In this document: piece by piece, positions 1 to 8,099 of the stretch | Layout: the number at the start of each line of letters is the position of its first letter | How positions within the stretch are numbered: position 1 is the stretch's first letter | Source of the DNA: Dactylosporangium sp040605635 | Lineage (GTDB): Bacteria > Actinomycetota > Actinomycetes > Mycobacteriales > Micromonosporaceae | DNA length: 64,000 nucleotides | NCBI RefSeq assembly: GCF_040605635.1 | Contig: NZ_JBEXDG010000009.1 | Location: forward strand, 62,001-126,000 | Direction of reading: 5' to 3' | The notes under the pieces: generated by a model | What the model was told of the DNA's origin: nothing | What the model saw: only the letters and a program-made list of their open reading frames with translations | Database searches by the model: none | Program-made: the position numbers and the translations under genes

Positions 1-212
1 AGCTTCGGGATGCTGACGCTGACCGGCGGGGACGACACCATCAGCGGCCCTGAGGTCAGCTCACCGGGCTTGCTCGCCGCGGGGGGCTGGGTCGCCGCCT
101 GCGCCGGTGCCGCCTCCGTGTGCGGCGCCGCCTCAGGTGACGAGCACGCCGCCAGGGACAGGAACGCGGCGCACAGGGCCAGACGGTGCTTCAGGCCGCT
201 CATGGTGTTCAT
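1..212 (-). CDS. Sortase-like lipoprotein (class F type?), partial
   Basis: The reading frame starts at ATG 212 and runs off the left edge, so only about 70 residues are visible. It has a short basic N-terminus, a hydrophobic stretch and a lipobox (SLAAC, Cys at about residue 23), so it should be a lipid-anchored exported protein. A Pro/Ala/Thr-rich spacer then leads into PVSVSIPK. That resembles the entry strand of class F sortases (a P-x-x-I-x-IP pattern), but the catalytic His, Cys and Arg lie outside the window. It starts 3 bases after the stop of the CHRD-like wall protein, so the two are probably co-transcribed, which fits a sortase and its substrate. The lipoprotein assignment is firm; the sortase assignment is inference. 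An in-frame ATG at 203 is an alternative start. Confidence 0.6.
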   Translation of the reverse strand, partial: MNTMSGLKHRLALCAAFLSLAACSSPEAAPHTEAAPAQAATQPPAASKPGELTSGPLMVSSPPVSVSIPK

Positions 213-215
213 CGC

Positions 216-1028
216 TCAGACCTGCGTGCTCTTGCGGCGGCGGTAGAAGGCGACCGCGAGCGTGCCGGCCACCGCGGCGCCACCGACCGAGTAGATCAGC
301 GCCGGGTCCATGCCGTTCTGCCGCAACGACGAGCCGTCGCCGGTCTCGACGCCACCGGCCGGGACCGAGCCGGCGGCCGCACCGGCGACCATGCCGCAGG
401 TCGCGACGTCGGTCGCTTCCTCCGGGATGTTCGGCACGCCGAGCGACTTCGCGAACGTCGACTCGCCGAGGGCCTCCAGGTCGTACTTGCCGTTGCCGTT
501 CGCGTCGATGCCGTGCTGCACGATGTGCAGGTCCTTGATGTGCTCGATCGTGCCGGCCGGCAGCTGCGCGGCGGGGATCGTGCGCTCGTAGGACAGGTCG
601 CCCTTGGCGTCGGCGGTCGGGAAGCGGTCGACGGCGAGGCCGCTGGCCTTGGTGGTGTCGCCGGAGGTGGTCAGTGAGACGAAGATGTCGCCGTACATCG
701 GCAGCCCCTCCTCGACGCTGAGGTAGCCGTTGCCGTTCTTGTCGTCGGCCAGGGTCGGGCAGTGGAAGTCCATGCCGCCGGCCGAGCCGTGCAGGTGCTG
801 CGCGTGCGGCGAGTTCGGCGTCATCCCGGTCGACTTCAGGACGATCTTCAGGTCGCCGTTGGCCATCGGGGTGAGCGTCGCGCTGCCCTTGGCGCCGGTC
901 TTGCCCATCTCCTGCAGTTCGACGGAGACCGACTCGGCGGCGAACACGGGCGCCGGGGCCAGGAACGGCACGGTCAGCGCGACCGCCGCGACCGGAAGGG
1001 CCGCGATGGCGGCTCGTCTGAGGTTCAT
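216..1028 (-). CDS. CHRD-like domain secreted protein with C-terminal wall/membrane anchor
   Basis: 270 aa. A Sec signal peptide (basic start, hydrophobic core, APVFAAE cleavage region, about 1-31) is followed by a CHRD/superoxide-dismutase-like beta domain with the His-rich HAQHLHG segment at about 76-82. The C-terminus has a glycine-rich linker with GVETGDG, a hydrophobic helix and an RRRK tail, the tripartite layout of a sortase substrate but without a canonical LPxTG. It is exported and probably surface-anchored; its ligand or enzymatic role is unknown. The ATG at 1028 is preceded by GGAGA. The kinase gene lies 74 bp upstream on the same strand and the sortase-like lipoprotein 3 bp downstream. 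Confidence 0.8.
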   Translation of the reverse strand: MNLRRAAIAALPVAAVALTVPFLAPAPVFAAESVSVELQEMGKTGAKGSATLTPMANGDLKIVLKSTGMTPNSPHAQHLHGSAGGMDFHCPTLADDKNGNGYLSVEEGLPMYGDIFVSLTTSGDTTKASGLAVDRFPTADAKGDLSYERTIPAAQLPAGTIEHIKDLHIVQHGIDANGNGKYDLEALGESTFAKSLGVPNIPEEATDVATCGMVAGAAAGSVPAGGVETGDGSSLRQNGMDPALIYSVGGAAVAGTLAVAFYRRRKSTQV

Positions 1029-1102
1029 GAGGGGGTCTCCGATCGGTTGACGATGTGACAGGAGTGGTTCGGAGCCGTGATCCGTCCGGATTGGTGCGGC
1101 GA

Positions 1103-2665
1103 TCAGCGAAGTTCGAAGCCGCCGGTCACGGTGCGGAAGCCGTCGAGCGCGGCGTCCCAGCCGGCGTCCGGCGCGGTCCACGACACGATGAACCCGCGGC
1201 CCTCGCCGATCGCGAAGTTCCGGCGCAGCGTGTGCCAGCGGGTGCCGTCCTCGTCGAACGTGTACTCCCAGTCGGCGCCGCCCCGCTGGAACAGCGCCAC
1301 GCTGATGGTGACCCGGCGGTACCCGGCGGGCCTGTCCGGCCCGGCGAGCAGCACGCGTTCCTGCTCCGTCCAGTACGCCACCCGGTCCTCGTCCAGCGGC
1401 GGGGTCGGGTCGACGGTGAAGCCCTGCCGCCCGGCCGGGTCGAGGAAACACACGACGGGACCGTCGGTGGCGCGCGCCCAGCCGTCGGGCGCCAGGGTGC
1501 TGAAGCCGTCCTCGTCCCGCCGGACCCACCCCTGCGCGGCCGCGTCCGCGGTGGTCGCCCCGGAACACCGCAACGGCGACGGATAGCGGACCTGCACGGT
1601 CGACGGCACGACCGCGGGAGGGCCGCCGCCGGTGGTCGGCCGGGTGGCGGCCCAGGCGCCGGCCCCTCCCGCGGCGAGGAGCACGACGGCGAGCCCGGCC
1701 ACGACGAGCTTGCGCCGCGCGGTCTCACTGATCGCGGTCGCCGCCGCGGTACCGACGCCGCCGGCCCGATCGGACGGGGGCGACGGCCGTCGCTGGACCG
1801 GGACGCGCCAGCGCGGGGCGCGTGCCCGCTGCCCGGTCAGCGCCGCCTCCAGCAGCGGACGGGCCCCGGCGACGGTCAGGCGGTCGCCCGGATCGCGGCG
1901 CAGCAGGCCCTCGATGACCGGCTCCAGCAGTCCGGCGCGCCGCATCGCGTCCGGCGGCTCCTGCATCAGCGCGGTCAGCTGATCGATCGGCGTGGCCCGC
2001 TCGTACGGCGGACGACCCTCCACCGCGAGATAGAGCGTCGCGCCGAGCGACCACAGGTCGGTGCTCGTGCTCGACTCGCCGGCCATCACCCGCTCGGGCG
2101 CGACGTATGCGGGCGAGGCGAGCAGCACGTCCTCGCGGGTCGCGTCGGCCCGGAAGCTCTCCTCCTCGAACACCGCCACCCCGAAGTCGCCCAGCAGCGT
2201 CTGCCCGTCCTGCGTGAGCAGCACGTTGCGCGGTGTGACGTCCCGGTGCAGCACCCCGGCGGCGTGCGCAGCGGCGAGCCCGTCGAGCAGCGCCAGCCCG
2301 ACCTTCGCGGCGCGCTCGACGTCGAGCGGCCCGTCGTCCCGGACGACCGCGTGCAGCGACCGGCCTTCGACGTACTCCATGACGATCCACGGCCGCCCGT
2401 CGGCGAAGTGCACGTCGTACACGCGGACCACATTCGGATGCTTGAGCCGTCCCGCGGTGCGCGCCTCGCGGATCGTGCGCTCCCAGATGTCGGTGCGTCC
2501 GGGTGCCACGCCGGCGACCGGCATGACCTCCTTGACGGCGACCTCACGGTCGAGGATCTCGTCGTGCGCCTGCCAGACCCGGCCCATCCCGCCGCGCCCG
2601 ACGACCCGGACGAGCCGGTACCGCCCGGCGACGACCCCCGCCACCACTCCGCCATCCACTGCCAT
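1103..2665 (-). CDS. Membrane-anchored Ser/Thr protein kinase
   Basis: 520 aa. The N-terminal kinase domain has the glycine loop GRGGMG (23-28), ATP-binding Lys45 in VAVKEV, the catalytic loop HRDVTPRN with Asp142, and DFG at 160-162. In the catalytic loop the Lys usual in Ser/Thr kinases (HRDxKPxN) is Thr144, which is odd though the loop is otherwise intact. After about residue 290 there is an Arg/Pro-rich juxtamembrane stretch, one transmembrane helix (about 318-340) and an extracytoplasmic domain of about 180 residues with no PASTA repeats. That outer domain may sense a surface signal; this is inferred from topology only. Same strand as the CHRD-like gene downstream and the CHAT gene upstream (78-bp gap). 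Confidence 0.93.
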   Translation of the reverse strand: MAVDGGVVAGVVAGRYRLVRVVGRGGMGRVWQAHDEILDREVAVKEVMPVAGVAPGRTDIWERTIREARTAGRLKHPNVVRVYDVHFADGRPWIVMEYVEGRSLHAVVRDDGPLDVERAAKVGLALLDGLAAAHAAGVLHRDVTPRNVLLTQDGQTLLGDFGVAVFEEESFRADATREDVLLASPAYVAPERVMAGESSTSTDLWSLGATLYLAVEGRPPYERATPIDQLTALMQEPPDAMRRAGLLEPVIEGLLRRDPGDRLTVAGARPLLEAALTGQRARAPRWRVPVQRRPSPPSDRAGGVGTAAATAISETARRKLVVAGLAVVLLAAGGAGAWAATRPTTGGGPPAVVPSTVQVRYPSPLRCSGATTADAAAQGWVRRDEDGFSTLAPDGWARATDGPVVCFLDPAGRQGFTVDPTPPLDEDRVAYWTEQERVLLAGPDRPAGYRRVTISVALFQRGGADWEYTFDEDGTRWHTLRRNFAIGEGRGFIVSWTAPDAGWDAALDGFRTVTGGFELR

Positions 2666-2743
2666 ACCCCGGAGTTCGGAGCCGATCCTCGACCGGATGG
2701 GTGTCGTGTTCCGGTGGCTGGGGCGTTGCGGCCGCCGGGCAGG

Positions 2744-5527
2744 TCACGCTCCCGTGTAGGCGAACGCCGCCCAGTAGCGCGGGTCCCGGAACGGTTGGTC
2801 GTCGAAGCCGCCCGGGTCCGTGCCGGGCAGGGCCGCGGTCAGCTCGGCGCGGGTCGCGTGGCGCAGCCAGCGCTGGGCCAGGTTCAGCGCGACGGCGGGC
2901 GGGTGCCGTTCCCCGCACCACAGGTGGTAGAAGGCCGTCATCAGGTACGCGGTCGCCAGGTCGTCGACCTTCCAGGCGCTGGCGACGACGCCGGCGAAAC
3001 CGACCTGCAGCAGGGCGGACGGCAGGCCGACGACCTCGTTCGGCGCGGTGACCTCGGTCAGGTTGGTCTCGCACGCCGACAGCACCGCGAGGCGCCGGCG
3101 GCCGGTCGGCAGGATCCGGCGCAGCTCGCCGAGGGTGACGTCCCGGTCGGTGAAGCAGAGGCGGGTGTCGAGGATCGCGTGCGGCTCGGCGACGCCGTGG
3201 CAGGCGAGGTGCCAGACGGTGTACCCGTCGGCGCTGTCGCGGAACTCGGCCCAGGTGCAGTCGTGGGTGACCCTGGTCCCGGGCGACGACCAGCGGCGGG
3301 CGACGGCGTCGGTCTCGTGCGCGACGTACCGCAACGGCGTGCCGCCGGGGCTCGCGGGCGCGTCGACGGCGAGGAGGCGCAGCGGCCGCCGGTCGAGCTC
3401 CCGGGCGAGGTCCTGGCAGCGGCGCAGCCCGCGGGCGTTCGGCGCGTACCGGATCGCCGAGAACCGACCCGCGTGGCCGGGAGTGTCCGGATCCCCGGCG
3501 GCGTGCAGCGGGCCCCCGGCGGCGTGCAGCGGCAGGAGGCTGAGCAGGCCGACCGGGACGAGCGTCACCACCGAGCCGCGCGCCTTGTCGAGCAGCAGGT
3601 CCCGCATCCCGCCGTCCCACAGCGCCCGCAGCACCTCCGCCAGCGGGTCGGCGGCGGCCGTCACCGGGTCCGCGTCCCGTGTCGCCGCCGTGCCCCGCAC
3701 GGCCTGGCCGGACCGCGTGGTGCCGACGAGCGCGGCGACGGTGGCCCGGTCGAGCTTCGGCAGCTCGACGAACTGCGGGTCGTGCCGGGCGGCGACGACG
3801 AGGGCGTAACCGCCGGCCTTCGCCGCCGCGACGTACAGCAGCGCGCCGTCGCCGGTCGCCGCGGTCACGGCCGGGTAGTCGACGGCGGCGAACTGTTCGC
3901 CGCCGAACGTCCCGGTGAGCGCGATCGCCCGGCCGGTCTCCAGCGCGACGACGGCCTCCCGGTACCTGCGGCTGCGCGCCAGCCAGTATCCGGCGTCCTC
4001 GATGTGCTCCTGCGCGGCGGCGAGGACCCGCTCCCGGGCGCGGCTGCCGGTGCGCGCCGCGGCGTCCAGCGGGATGAGCGCGACCAGGTGCTGGTACGCC
4101 TCGGCGGCCAGCTCCGGGTCGCCGGTGCCGACGGCCCAGCCGACCCATGCCGTGGCGAACCGGGCCCGCTCGACGACGCTCCCCGCGGATGCGACGGCGT
4201 CCCGCCAGGCCCGCCGCCGGCGCTCCGTGTTGCCGTGTCCGGTCAGCGTGTCGTACGCCGACAGCGCCTCCTGCAGCACGATCCGGTCCTCGACGCCGGG
4301 GTAGCGCCACGGCCGGCACCGTCGCCGGGCCAGCCGCACCGCCTCACCGACGTCGGAGCGGTCCGATCCGCGCCACAGCAGCAGCCGGGCCAGCTCCGTG
4401 TCCGCCGCCGTGGTGCCCCGCCACCGGCGCAGACCGAGGTGCCGTCCGGTGCGGCAGTCGGCGATCCCGGCGTCCAGCGCGGCCGGATCGTGCAGCGTCC
4501 GCACCCGGCCGTGGGTGGCGTAGACGACCGGTCGCAGGTCCATGCAGAGCTCGTCGGTCGCCTCGGCGGCCAGGGCCAGCTCGTCCATCGCCTGCCGCAG
4601 CGCGCCGCCCAGGACGAGCCGCCGGGCGCGCAACAGGTGCAGCAGGCTCGGTGTGCCGCCGTCCGCCGCGAGCCGCCGGATCAGCGCGTCGAGGGCGTCG
4701 TGATCGTCGTGGAGCTCGGCCGCGTCGAGGGCGCTGTCGGCGCCGGCGACGACGGAGATCGGGGGGAGGCGGTCACCGACCGGGCCCGGTGCGCGACGCG
4801 TGCCCTCGATGGCGGCGGTGGTGGCGGGCAGGGTCCGCACCAGCCGGATCCGGCGGAACCCTTCCTGATGCGCCGGCGTCAGCACGTCTTCCGCGCGCGC
4901 CGCGATGTCACGCATGAGATGGTCGATCTCGGCCTCGTGCGGATGCCCGATCGACGCCTCGCGCTCGAGCAGGCCGCTGCAGGCCGACACGAAGACGCGC
5001 GCGTCGGTCCGCCGGGTGTTGTCGTCCTCCAGGTCCCGGGTGTCGACCCGTGGGTGCCAGGCCCGCAGCTCCGGCACCGCGCCGTCGATGTCGTCGGCGA
5101 GCGCCGCGAGGAGCACCATCTGCCCGGTTGCCGTGGTGACCCACCAGTCCTCGCCGCGTTGCTGCTGCCGCTGCCTGGTCCGCCGGAACCCGTGCCACGC
5201 CGCCCGCGCCGCCGCACCGTCACCGCGGAACCAGGCGTCCTTGTAGGACCAGATGTGCACCTTCAGCTCCGCGGCGGTGCGCTGGTGCCAGTCCGCGTTG
5301 GTGAGGTCGTGCCGGATGAGGTGTTCCTCGGCCTCGTGCGCCCACGGCTCCTCGAACACGGGGTCGGCCGGGCGGTGACACTCGGTGCACAGGAACGGCC
5401 ACCACCTGGGCGCCGGCTCGCCCCCGGCGTGGCAGTCCTCGTTGAAGCAGCGCCACCCGCCCACCCGGGCCTCGGGTGGCGCCAGGTACCCGTAGGACGT
5501 CCGCGGCGGACGCCGGCTCCTCGCCAT
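2744..5527 (-). CDS. CHAT-domain (caspase-like) protein
   Basis: 927 aa. The C-terminal roughly 250 residues form a CHAT domain, a clan CD cysteine-protease fold: the catalytic His is in HLACHG and the catalytic Cys in LSACET, followed by the typical GLPSALLQVGFAGVVASAWKVDD segment of the fold. The long middle is helical, as in TPR-like arrays. The N-terminus has a cysteine cluster (CFNEDC, then CTECH at about 26-52) that could bind zinc. CHAT proteins act in bacterial and eukaryotic proteolytic cascades; substrate and partner here are unknown. The gene starts at 5527 and diverges from 5567 across a 39-bp gap filled by a 24-bp palindrome, so its expression is probably repressor-controlled. 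Confidence 0.88.
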   Translation of the reverse strand: MARSRRPPRTSYGYLAPPEARVGGWRCFNEDCHAGGEPAPRWWPFLCTECHRPADPVFEEPWAHEAEEHLIRHDLTNADWHQRTAAELKVHIWSYKDAWFRGDGAAARAAWHGFRRTRQRQQQRGEDWWVTTATGQMVLLAALADDIDGAVPELRAWHPRVDTRDLEDDNTRRTDARVFVSACSGLLEREASIGHPHEAEIDHLMRDIAARAEDVLTPAHQEGFRRIRLVRTLPATTAAIEGTRRAPGPVGDRLPPISVVAGADSALDAAELHDDHDALDALIRRLAADGGTPSLLHLLRARRLVLGGALRQAMDELALAAEATDELCMDLRPVVYATHGRVRTLHDPAALDAGIADCRTGRHLGLRRWRGTTAADTELARLLLWRGSDRSDVGEAVRLARRRCRPWRYPGVEDRIVLQEALSAYDTLTGHGNTERRRRAWRDAVASAGSVVERARFATAWVGWAVGTGDPELAAEAYQHLVALIPLDAAARTGSRARERVLAAAQEHIEDAGYWLARSRRYREAVVALETGRAIALTGTFGGEQFAAVDYPAVTAATGDGALLYVAAAKAGGYALVVAARHDPQFVELPKLDRATVAALVGTTRSGQAVRGTAATRDADPVTAAADPLAEVLRALWDGGMRDLLLDKARGSVVTLVPVGLLSLLPLHAAGGPLHAAGDPDTPGHAGRFSAIRYAPNARGLRRCQDLARELDRRPLRLLAVDAPASPGGTPLRYVAHETDAVARRWSSPGTRVTHDCTWAEFRDSADGYTVWHLACHGVAEPHAILDTRLCFTDRDVTLGELRRILPTGRRRLAVLSACETNLTEVTAPNEVVGLPSALLQVGFAGVVASAWKVDDLATAYLMTAFYHLWCGERHPPAVALNLAQRWLRHATRAELTAALPGTDPGGFDDQPFRDPRYWAAFAYTGA

Positions 5528-5535
5528 GCACCGCT

Positions 5536-5559
5536 TCTGACGGACAACTGTCCGTCAGA
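5536..5559. promoter_or_regulatory. Perfect palindromic operator between divergent genes
   Basis: Arms TCTGACGGACA (5536-5546) and TGTCCGTCAGA (5549-5559) are exact inverted repeats with a 2-bp spacer AC. The palindrome starts 8 bp before the CHAT start codon and ends 7 bp before the start of 5567, so any bound protein would block both transcripts. The size and shape fit a TetR/AcrR-family dimer. No regulator gene adjoins it; the only TetR gene in the window is at 35013. Confidence 0.75.
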
Positions 5560-5566
5560 GGCGGCC

Positions 5567-5968
5567 ATGAGTGACTTACGGATCGAGTTCGAGACGAAGA
5601 TGTCCGTCGCCCGCTGCGCGCAGACCTTCCGCGAGGCGGTCCAATCGAGCTACGGCCCGGGCCGGCGGATCCTGCGCGGCCTGAGCGTCCTGCGGGGCAA
5701 CGACGAGGGCGGCGTCGAGTTCTTCGAGCCGTCCGGCGGCCTGCCCAGCGTCGGGCGGCAGCCGACGTGGAAGGGTGGCGCGTTCGTCCCCGGCCAGAGC
5801 AAGATGTACGGCGCGACCAGGATGGCCGTGCACGCCTACGTCGTCGACAACGGCGACTCCCGCACCGTCCAGCTGGTCGGGCCCTACGGAATGGGCGACA
5901 AGGGCTCCACGTCCCGGCTGCTGCGCTCGGTCGCCGAGGGCTTCGGCGTCACCGCCGACGCCTCCTAG
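5567..5968 (+). CDS. Small conserved-looking protein of unknown function
   Basis: 133 aa, about 15 kDa, no signal peptide or membrane helix. I do not recognise a family. It is mixed alpha/beta with several Gly/Ser-rich loops (YGPGRR, GMGDKGSTSRLL), so a soluble cytosolic protein is likely. It starts at ATG 5567 just after the palindromic operator, with no clear Shine-Dalgarno, so a leaderless or nearly leaderless transcript is possible. It diverges from the CHAT gene and is followed after 9 bp by another small gene; shared control with the CHAT protein is the main clue to its role. Confidence 0.7.
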   Translation: MSDLRIEFETKMSVARCAQTFREAVQSSYGPGRRILRGLSVLRGNDEGGVEFFEPSGGLPSVGRQPTWKGGAFVPGQSKMYGATRMAVHAYVVDNGDSRTVQLVGPYGMGDKGSTSRLLRSVAEGFGVTADAS

Positions 5969-5977
5969 GCGCGACCG

Positions 5978-6382
5978 ATGGGATGGCTGCGCAGGACGCC
6001 CGGGATCCGGTTCCCCGCCGACATGCCGCGCCGGCTCGAGCTGCTCGGCCGGTTCGAGATGGACCACGTCGGGTCGGGCGTCGACCCGACCGAGATCTAC
6101 CCCACCTGCATCGCGCCCTTCTACGAGCAGGCGAAGGCCGACCCGCAGGCCTTCGTCTCGGCGCTGCTCGCCACGGTCCGCGACGACACCGGCGGCTTCG
6201 TCACCTACGGCGCGAGCTGCCTCGTCGTCGAACTGCTCGGCACGGACCAGAAGTTCGGCGACGCCCTGGACCTGCTCGACCGCGCCGTCGCCGTCAAACG
6301 CGACCGTGGCCTGCCCAGCGCCGCCCTGAAGGGCTACGAGTGGACGCGCTGGCTCGCCGTCCACGGCCCCGGCACCTGGTGA
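5978..6382 (+). CDS. Small helical protein of unknown function
   Basis: 134 aa, soluble, no recognised domain. It lies 9 bp behind 5567 and is probably co-transcribed with it. The C-terminal half (LLDRAVAVKRDRGLPSAALKGY) looks like a TPR-type helical pair, and the sequence FYEQAKADPQAFVSALLATV is amphipathic helix. Two-gene units facing a CHAT gene could encode an adaptor or inhibitor, but that is context only. It ends 68 bp before the end of the convergent CoA-ligase-like gene. Confidence 0.7.
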   Translation: MGWLRRTPGIRFPADMPRRLELLGRFEMDHVGSGVDPTEIYPTCIAPFYEQAKADPQAFVSALLATVRDDTGGFVTYGASCLVVELLGTDQKFGDALDLLDRAVAVKRDRGLPSAALKGYEWTRWLAVHGPGTW

Positions 6383-6449
6383 AGGGCAACGGTGCCACGG
6401 CCCGGCTCCGACACCTTGGTGACGCGGCCTGGCTCCGGCGTCAGGCGGC

Positions 6450-7856
6450 TCATCCGGTCAGCAGGTCGCGGAGGCGGCTGCGCTGGATCTGGCCGGTGGC
6501 CGGGGTGCGGGGGATCGACGCCGTCGTCGCGATCCGGCGGGGGACCTTGAAGCCGGCGAGCCGGCCGTCCACGTGGGACCGCACCTGCGCCACCGTCGGC
6601 GCCGGGCAGTCGGCGGGGAGCACGAAGACGGCGCAGACCACCTCGCCCCACTGGGGGTCCGGGAGGCCGACGACGGCGACGTCCAGCACGCCCGGCAGAT
6701 CGCGCAGGGCGTGTTCGACCTCGGCGGGGCCGACCGACTCGCCGCCGGTGCGGATCACCTCGCGGGTGCGGCCGGTCAGGTACAGGTAGCCGTCGGCGTC
6801 GAGGTGGCCGAGGTCGCCGGAGCGGTACTCGCCGGTCAGCGCGGCGGCGCCCAGGTAGCCGTTCATCACCGCGGGTCCCGTGACGCAGACCTCGCCGTCG
6901 GGGGCGAGCCACAGCGCGTTCGGGGTCGCGGCCCGGCCGACGCTGCCGGGTCTGGCGGTCAGCTCCCAGTCGTGCAGGGCCGCCATCCGGCCCGCCTCGG
7001 TGGAGCCGTACAGGATGGTCGTCGTCGTCCCGGGCAGGCGGGCCTTGATGCGTTCGACCAGGTCGAGCGCGACGCTGGACGTGCCGGTGTCGGCGTGCAG
7101 CAGGGAGCGCAGGTCGGCGGTGCGGTGCTCGCGGTCCAGCAGGCGCTCCCAGACGGCCGGGATGCAGTACAGCGCCGACGGGCGGCGGTGCTGGACGACG
7201 TCGATGACCGAGGCGGCGTCGGCGCGGCGGACCAGGTGCACGGCGGTGCGGTGCTGCCAGGCCTCCATCACATAATGCCAGCCACCGTAGTGGTACAGCG
7301 GGAACGTGCACACGACCCCGCCGGGCCCGCGCAGCCCGCTGGTGAACGTGCCGCCACCCGGGGCGGCCCGCAGCCAGCTCGCGCGGTGGCTGACGAGGGC
7401 GCCCTTCGGCGTGCCGGTCGAGCCGCTGGTGAGGTAGACGATGTGCGGCGCACTGTCGTCGACGGCCCGCCGCTCGAACACGCCGCTCCCGTTCCGCAGC
7501 GTCGCATGGTGTACCACCGGCGCCCCGAACTCCCGGTCCGACAGCACGAGCCGGGGGTCGAGGTATTCCCGGACCGCGTCGCGCTCATGCACCGGCAGCG
7601 CGGGGTTCAGCGGGGCGAACACGGCGCCGAGCCGCGCGCAGGCGACGAACACGTCGAGCACCCGCAGCGTCGGCGCCGCGCACCACAGCACGACGTCCCC
7701 GGCCCCGACCCCGAGGCCGGCGAGGGCGTTCGCCGTCCGGTCCGCGGCGACGTCGAGCTCGGCGAACGTGAGCGCGTCATCGCCGAGGGTGGCCGCCGCC
7801 TGCCGCGGCACGGTCAGCGCGGCAAGGGCGACGATGTCCCCGATCAGCAGGCTCAC
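6450..7856 (-). CDS. Acyl-CoA synthetase-like adenylate-forming enzyme (AMP-binding)
   Basis: 468 aa, slightly short for the family (about 500-550). Core motifs are present: P-loop-like YLTSGSTGTPKG (A3), YGSTEAG (A5), YRSGDLG (A7) and the hinge RTREVIRTGGESV (A8). The A10 segment reads ATGQIQRSRL, where the family normally has GKI/GKV: the Lys that supports adenylation is Gln. The enzyme may therefore be impaired in acyl-adenylate formation or specialised for the thioesterification half-reaction. GTG start at 7856; the Shine-Dalgarno GGAGG belongs to a dispersed repeat immediately upstream. It lies behind the MDR dehydrogenase on the same strand and probably serves the same catabolic route as the divergent oxidoreductase operon. 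Confidence 0.88.
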   Translation of the reverse strand: MSLLIGDIVALAALTVPRQAAATLGDDALTFAELDVAADRTANALAGLGVGAGDVVLWCAAPTLRVLDVFVACARLGAVFAPLNPALPVHERDAVREYLDPRLVLSDREFGAPVVHHATLRNGSGVFERRAVDDSAPHIVYLTSGSTGTPKGALVSHRASWLRAAPGGGTFTSGLRGPGGVVCTFPLYHYGGWHYVMEAWQHRTAVHLVRRADAASVIDVVQHRRPSALYCIPAVWERLLDREHRTADLRSLLHADTGTSSVALDLVERIKARLPGTTTTILYGSTEAGRMAALHDWELTARPGSVGRAATPNALWLAPDGEVCVTGPAVMNGYLGAAALTGEYRSGDLGHLDADGYLYLTGRTREVIRTGGESVGPAEVEHALRDLPGVLDVAVVGLPDPQWGEVVCAVFVLPADCPAPTVAQVRSHVDGRLAGFKVPRRIATTASIPRTPATGQIQRSRLRDLLTG

Positions 7857-8090
7857 GCCGCCACCTCCGCTACGCTCCGGCGTCGGCCTGAGCTGACACT
7901 GAGCTCATGATGATCGGCCTTCCGCTGCGCTCCATGGCCGCTCATGCCGCCACCTCCGCTACGCTCCGGCGTCGGCCTGACCTGTGACTGCGCCCACGAT
8001 GAGCAGCCACTCCGCTACGCTCCGGTCCGTTCATGCTGCCACCTCCGCTACGCTCCGGCGTCGGCCTGAGCGGGCCTTCCGCTGCGCTCC
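7857..8090 (-). repeat. Cluster of dispersed repeats carrying Shine-Dalgarno sequence
   Basis: The 243-bp gap between the dehydrogenase and the CoA-ligase-like gene is built of repeats. A unit of about 35 bp, read on the minus strand as TCAGGCCGACGCCGGAGCGT plus AGCGGAGGTGGC, occurs at about 7858-7893, 7946-7980 and 8035-8071, with a shorter copy at 8003-8034. A second unit, GGAGCGCAGCGGAAGGCC, occurs at about 7917-7934 and 8073-8090. The copy nearest the CoA-ligase-like start ends in GGAGGTGGCGGC and directly abuts its GTG. Related copies lie at 15530-15614. Confidence 0.85.
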
Positions 8091-8099
8091 CGGGGTCGC

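Noticed and set aside
1055..5968. A 1637-codon plus-strand open frame and many other long frames opposite real genes
   Set aside because: These are GC-skew shadows: Arg/Pro/Gly/Ala-rich, no domains, and they lie antisense to the kinase and CHAT genes, which have clear motifs.
1103..6382. Kinase plus CHAT locus as a complete known defence island
   Set aside because: No nuclease, gasdermin, reverse transcriptase, TIR or Cas component is present, and the kinase has a membrane sensor build; proximity alone is not enough.
7857..8090. Possible CRISPR-like array at the repeats
   Set aside because: Units are uneven, of two types, with no regular spacers and no cas genes; they also occur in other gaps.
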